Assembly: GCA_900088475.1 (NCBI GenBank)
Contig: FLMG01004012.1
Span: 1 to 10,160 of the forward strand
Length of the DNA stretch: 10,160 nucleotides
Source: Hyphochytrium catenoides
Lineage: Eukaryota > Sar > Hyphochytriomycetes > Hyphochytriales > Hyphochytriaceae
Direction: 5' to 3'
Within the stretch, counting starts at the first letter, position 1; every line of letters starts with the position of its first letter. The notes under the pieces were generated by a model. That model worked only from the letters and a program-made list of their open reading frames with translations, searched no databases and was not told the origin of the DNA. This document shows, piece after piece, positions 7,928 to 10,160 of this stretch. The translations under genes and the position numbers were made by a program.

Positions 7928-8730
7928 CCTCCAAACGTTATCCCCTTGTCCTTCCTCACTATGAGTAGACAGGAATGAGGTTAGGGGAAGCGGAGAGTTG
8001 AAAGACAGAGAGAGAGAGAGAAAGAGACGAAGGTCCAGAAGGGAGCTTTTACAGTGAGAAGGATGCCTTTCTACGAAAGATAACACCGGAAAGACCACCA
8101 TAAATAAGCTATACTAAGCCACGAGGAGGCTTCAAAGAATGGAGAAACCTAGAGAGAGCAGGATCCAAGGATTGACGGACTTCAGCTTGGCTAGACGGGG
8201 CCGGCAGGCTTTGCTAGAAGACCTGAAGACTGGGATCGCAGGCATTCTACTGGAGAACAAATAGTGAGAGTCTCCCACGGAGCATCAGAGCAAGAACAGG
8301 GAACTCTTAGCTTGGGCAGCCATGAAAAGAGAGAGAGAGAGAGTTTGGGTCTGATAGGGTGGAGGTGTGAATCCGTCGGGGATGGGAAGTGAGGGACGAA
8401 GGGTGAGAGTCACATGTCACGGGGAAAAGTTCTCACGGAAGGAAAGAGTAGATAACAATGGGAGTAGACACGGAGGGTGACTATAAGAAAGGGACGACAG
8501 AAGTCAAAGCGAGATGTACTCGTATACATGGAGTAAAAGAAGGCCGAGAGGAAGAAAGAGAAAACGAGAGAGCCAGCGTCAAAAGAGAGAGAGAGAGAAG
8601 AGAGAAAGAAAGAGAGTGACTCAGGGAGACAAGGAAAAGGTCAAGGTTGAAAAGAGAGAGAGCGGGAAGGAAACAGGAAAAAGAGAGGCAGTGAGGGAGA
8701 GAGAGACGCACGGGGAGAGAGAGAGGCAAG
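7928..8730 (-). promoter_or_regulatory. Probable 5' flank and leader of the CD36-like gene
   Basis: About 800 nt upstream of the chosen start. It contains the 58-codon in-frame extension to the Met at 8101, then mixed sequence (8102-8320), then increasingly purine-rich DNA. I see no clear TATA box. Two AGAGACG sequences (8023-8029 and 8702-8708) match the WGAGACG promoter motif described for Toxoplasma, but in a GA-rich background such matches are weak evidence. A 41-codon plus-strand open frame at 8139-8264 was not called. Confidence 0.35.
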
Positions 8731-8763
8731 CAGAGAGAGAGAAAAAGAAAGACAGAGAGAGAG

Positions 8764-8831
<68 letters not shown>

Positions 8832-8832
8832 T
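8731..8832. repeat. GA/GAAA microsatellite upstream of the CD36-like gene
   Basis: About 100 nt of GAGAGA with regular AAAG interruptions. It marks the boundary between the purine-rich DNA on the left and mixed-composition DNA on the right. Confidence 0.92.
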
Positions 8833-9349
8833 CTTTGGAAACCTGCGAAGCGACACACTACTTCGAGCTACTTCTCCTCTTCTCTCTCACCTTCATTACA
8901 AGCAGAGTAGAACTAGGAATAATAAGTATCGCTACTTTGTGGCGCCATCCTACCTGGTAGAAACAAATAATGCGACAATGCTTAGCGTACAAGCTGTTAA
9001 CTGTTAAGGTTATTTGGGGTTCACAACCTCTGAACATATATTCATAGGATAATGAGTTTGGATATCTTGACTTGTTCTAGCTAACGCGACAATAAAAGGC
9101 TTGACTGACAAAACAGTACTGTAAGTAGTAATGAACGGTTGCCCTCAAGTAAGTACAATGCCCCTCCTTCCGGCAATACTTACTTATCTTCGTATTCCCG
9201 AGACCCAGTGAAGTTACAGTAGAAGGAGGACGAAGGTCCATACTTGTACCTTGTACTTGACCAGAATGGACCTGGAAAAGGAAGGAAACGGCGTTATCGC
9301 CTTCCCTTTCCACCAGAGGCAGAAGAAGAAGAGGCCGAGGCAAGTAGTG
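8833..9349. other. Mixed-composition region with no gene recognised
   Basis: Ordinary AT/GC-balanced sequence with stops in all frames at short intervals. The longest minus-strand frame (9382-9077, 101 codons) shows no recognisable motif. A small hairpin-capable inverted repeat is present: AAGTAAGTA at 9147-9155 and TACTTACTT at 9177-9185, with a 21-nt loop. Nothing resembling a tRNA cloverleaf was found. Confidence 0.5.
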
Positions 9350-9706
9350 CTCAGCAGCGGTGGCACTCATGATGTCTGTCATTCAGCTTACTACTCAGCC
9401 GTGGCACTTGATGTCTGTCAGCTTACTACTCAGCCGTGGCACTTGATATCTGTCAGCTTACTACTTCAGCTGGTGGCCCTTATCATGATGTCTGTCAGCT
9501 TACTACTCAGCGGTGGCACTCATGATGTCTGTCATTCAGTTTACTACTCAGCCGTGGCACTTGATGTCTGTCAGCTTACTACTCAGCCGTGGTGGTCCTC
9601 ATCGTGATGTCTGTCATTCAGGTACTACTTCAGCCGTGGCCCTCATCATGATGTCTGTCAGCTTACTATTCGGCCGTGGCCTTCATGATGTCTGTCAGCT
9701 CAATTA
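9350..9706. repeat. Minisatellite, nine units of 35-46 bp, with higher-order structure
   Basis: Unit starts are 9350, 9394, 9429, 9464, 9506, 9547, 9582, 9628 and 9669. The core is CTCAGCCGTGGCACTTGATG followed by TCTGTCAGCTTACTA (35 bp). Longer units carry CATTCAG in place of CAG (units 1, 5 and 7), or an extra ATCATG-type segment after GGCCCT (units 4 and 8). Units 1-4 and 5-8 follow a similar order. 9355-9439 and 9508-9592 match over 85 bp with one difference. The last unit is degenerate. Unit lengths are not multiples of three, which argues against a coding repeat. Confidence 0.95.
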
Positions 9707-10046
9707 CCGCTCGCCAGCAATCTGTTCTCCTACACCTCCGCATCATTATCTTCACTTTACCCTTCTTAAAAACTTCTCCTTCGTTCGCCTCGGTATGAGG
9801 GAAGCTAAGTTGCTTGAGCAGCTAGCAGCAGGAGCAGCACATGCTGATGTCATCAATTATGGCATCATCATCAGCGGTATCATCGAAGTTTGTTGTCAGC
9901 GGGCCTCCCCTTTCTGATGCTGGGTTGTGCCGGCCGACCTTCTTCTTTCAATTTACTAAAGTAATGCCCAATTTCTTGCCATCATTTACGAAGAAAGATA
10001 AGAAGGCGTAGGAATAGTAGGTCTTCCTTCTCTTATATGCCCAATT
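9707..10046. other. Non-repetitive region with no gene recognised
   Basis: Follows the minisatellite. A plus-strand Met at 9795 opens a 40-codon frame ending at 9917 (MREAKLLEQLAAG at its start), without a recognisable family. No splice chain links it to anything. I see nothing else that can be supported. Confidence 0.4.
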
Positions 10047-10160
10047 CTAGACTTGCTTCATCACTACTTCTGGACAGACAGGAATCCAGTTTTTTTCTCC
10101 TGTTTGACGGCCCTTCTTCTTCTGGTTTCTCGGGTTCCATGTAACCCCACTGCTAGGTCC
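10047..10160 (-). CDS. Open frame entering from the right edge, possible retroelement tail (partial)
   Basis: The minus-strand frame from 10160 is open for 37 codons and ends in TAG at 10049-10047. It includes VTWNPRNQKKKGRQ followed by EKNWIPV. A Trp-x-Pro, basic run, Gly-Arg-x, then Trp order recalls the C-terminal tail of many non-LTR retrotransposon reverse transcriptases (W.P.GKRKRGRP...W). The spacing to the second Trp is two residues too long and the Pro after Gly-Arg is Gln. The rest, if it exists, is outside the window. It may equally be chance or a decayed copy. Confidence 0.15.
   Translation of the reverse strand, partial: GPSSGVTWNPRNQKKKGRQTGEKNWIPVCPEVVMKQV

Noticed and set aside
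8139-8264. 41-codon plus-strand frame beginning MEKPRESRIQG
   Set aside because: Short, no family recognised, and located in the probable 5' leader of the minus-strand gene. Chance is the simplest reading.
8023-8708. AGAGACG copies as WGAGACG promoter motifs
   Set aside because: Matches the Toxoplasma motif, but GA-rich DNA yields this sequence often; not called as separate sites.
9018-9030. GGTTCACAACC resembling a polymerase III B box
   Set aside because: The invariant A at position 7 is missing, there is no A box at proper spacing and no cloverleaf can be drawn.
9350-9706. Repeat array considered as a CRISPR array
   Set aside because: Units are contiguous variants of one sequence with no unique spacers, and the DNA is eukaryotic.
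9513-9917. 134-codon plus-strand frame across the minisatellite
   Set aside because: Repeat units are not multiples of three, so the frame switches register between units; the non-repeat end has no recognisable motif.

Overview
The window looks like nuclear DNA from a protist-like eukaryote. It has spliced genes with GT-AG introns, very dense (GA)n/(CT)n microsatellites, no bacterial-style operon or ribosome-binding signals, and a greatly enlarged version of a conserved membrane-protein family with Ser-rich insertions. The style (GC near 50%, long GA/CT tracts, coding exons padded with Ser/Leu or Arg/Glu low complexity) reminds me most of a coccidian apicomplexan, perhaps a Cystoisospora-like genome. 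That assignment is inference from style and is not proven here.

The one gene that can be reconstructed with confidence is on the minus strand, from about 7927 down to 2506. It has four exons: 7927-5844, 5648-4349, 3984-3268 and 2793-2506. The three introns are GT-AG and phase-consistent, and the product is about 1,462 residues. It is a CD36 / SCARB / LIMP-2 family scavenger-receptor-like protein. The N-terminal membrane anchor, the NP..V..G..P.V.ERGPFGYR block, the RELL..GY block, the TVRTG block, the SLPHLL and LDVEPVTG blocks, the IPLYW block, the C-terminal membrane anchor and a short basic tail appear in the family order across the four exons. It is roughly three times the usual family length because about 670 extra residues lie between the first and second conserved blocks.

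To the left (1-2505) the plus strand is overwhelmingly purine and mostly simple sequence. One convincing non-repetitive coding island, minus strand 362-132, opens with ATG and ends at a good splice donor. It is probably the first exon, or an internal exon, of a second minus-strand gene that runs off the left edge. A weaker exon-like island sits at 1154-1049. A 69-bp tandem duplication lies at 1891-2028.

To the right of the CD36-like gene, 7928-8832 is its probable 5' flank and ends in a GA microsatellite. From 8833 to 10160 the composition changes to ordinary mixed sequence. This part holds a nine-unit minisatellite (9350-9706) with a visible higher-order duplication, and a short open frame entering from the right edge on the minus strand (10160-10047) that weakly recalls retrotransposon C-terminal tails. 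I found no RNA gene, CRISPR array, origin, phage or bacterial element. Long open frames inside the GA tracts are an artefact of purine-only or pyrimidine-only codons and were not called.
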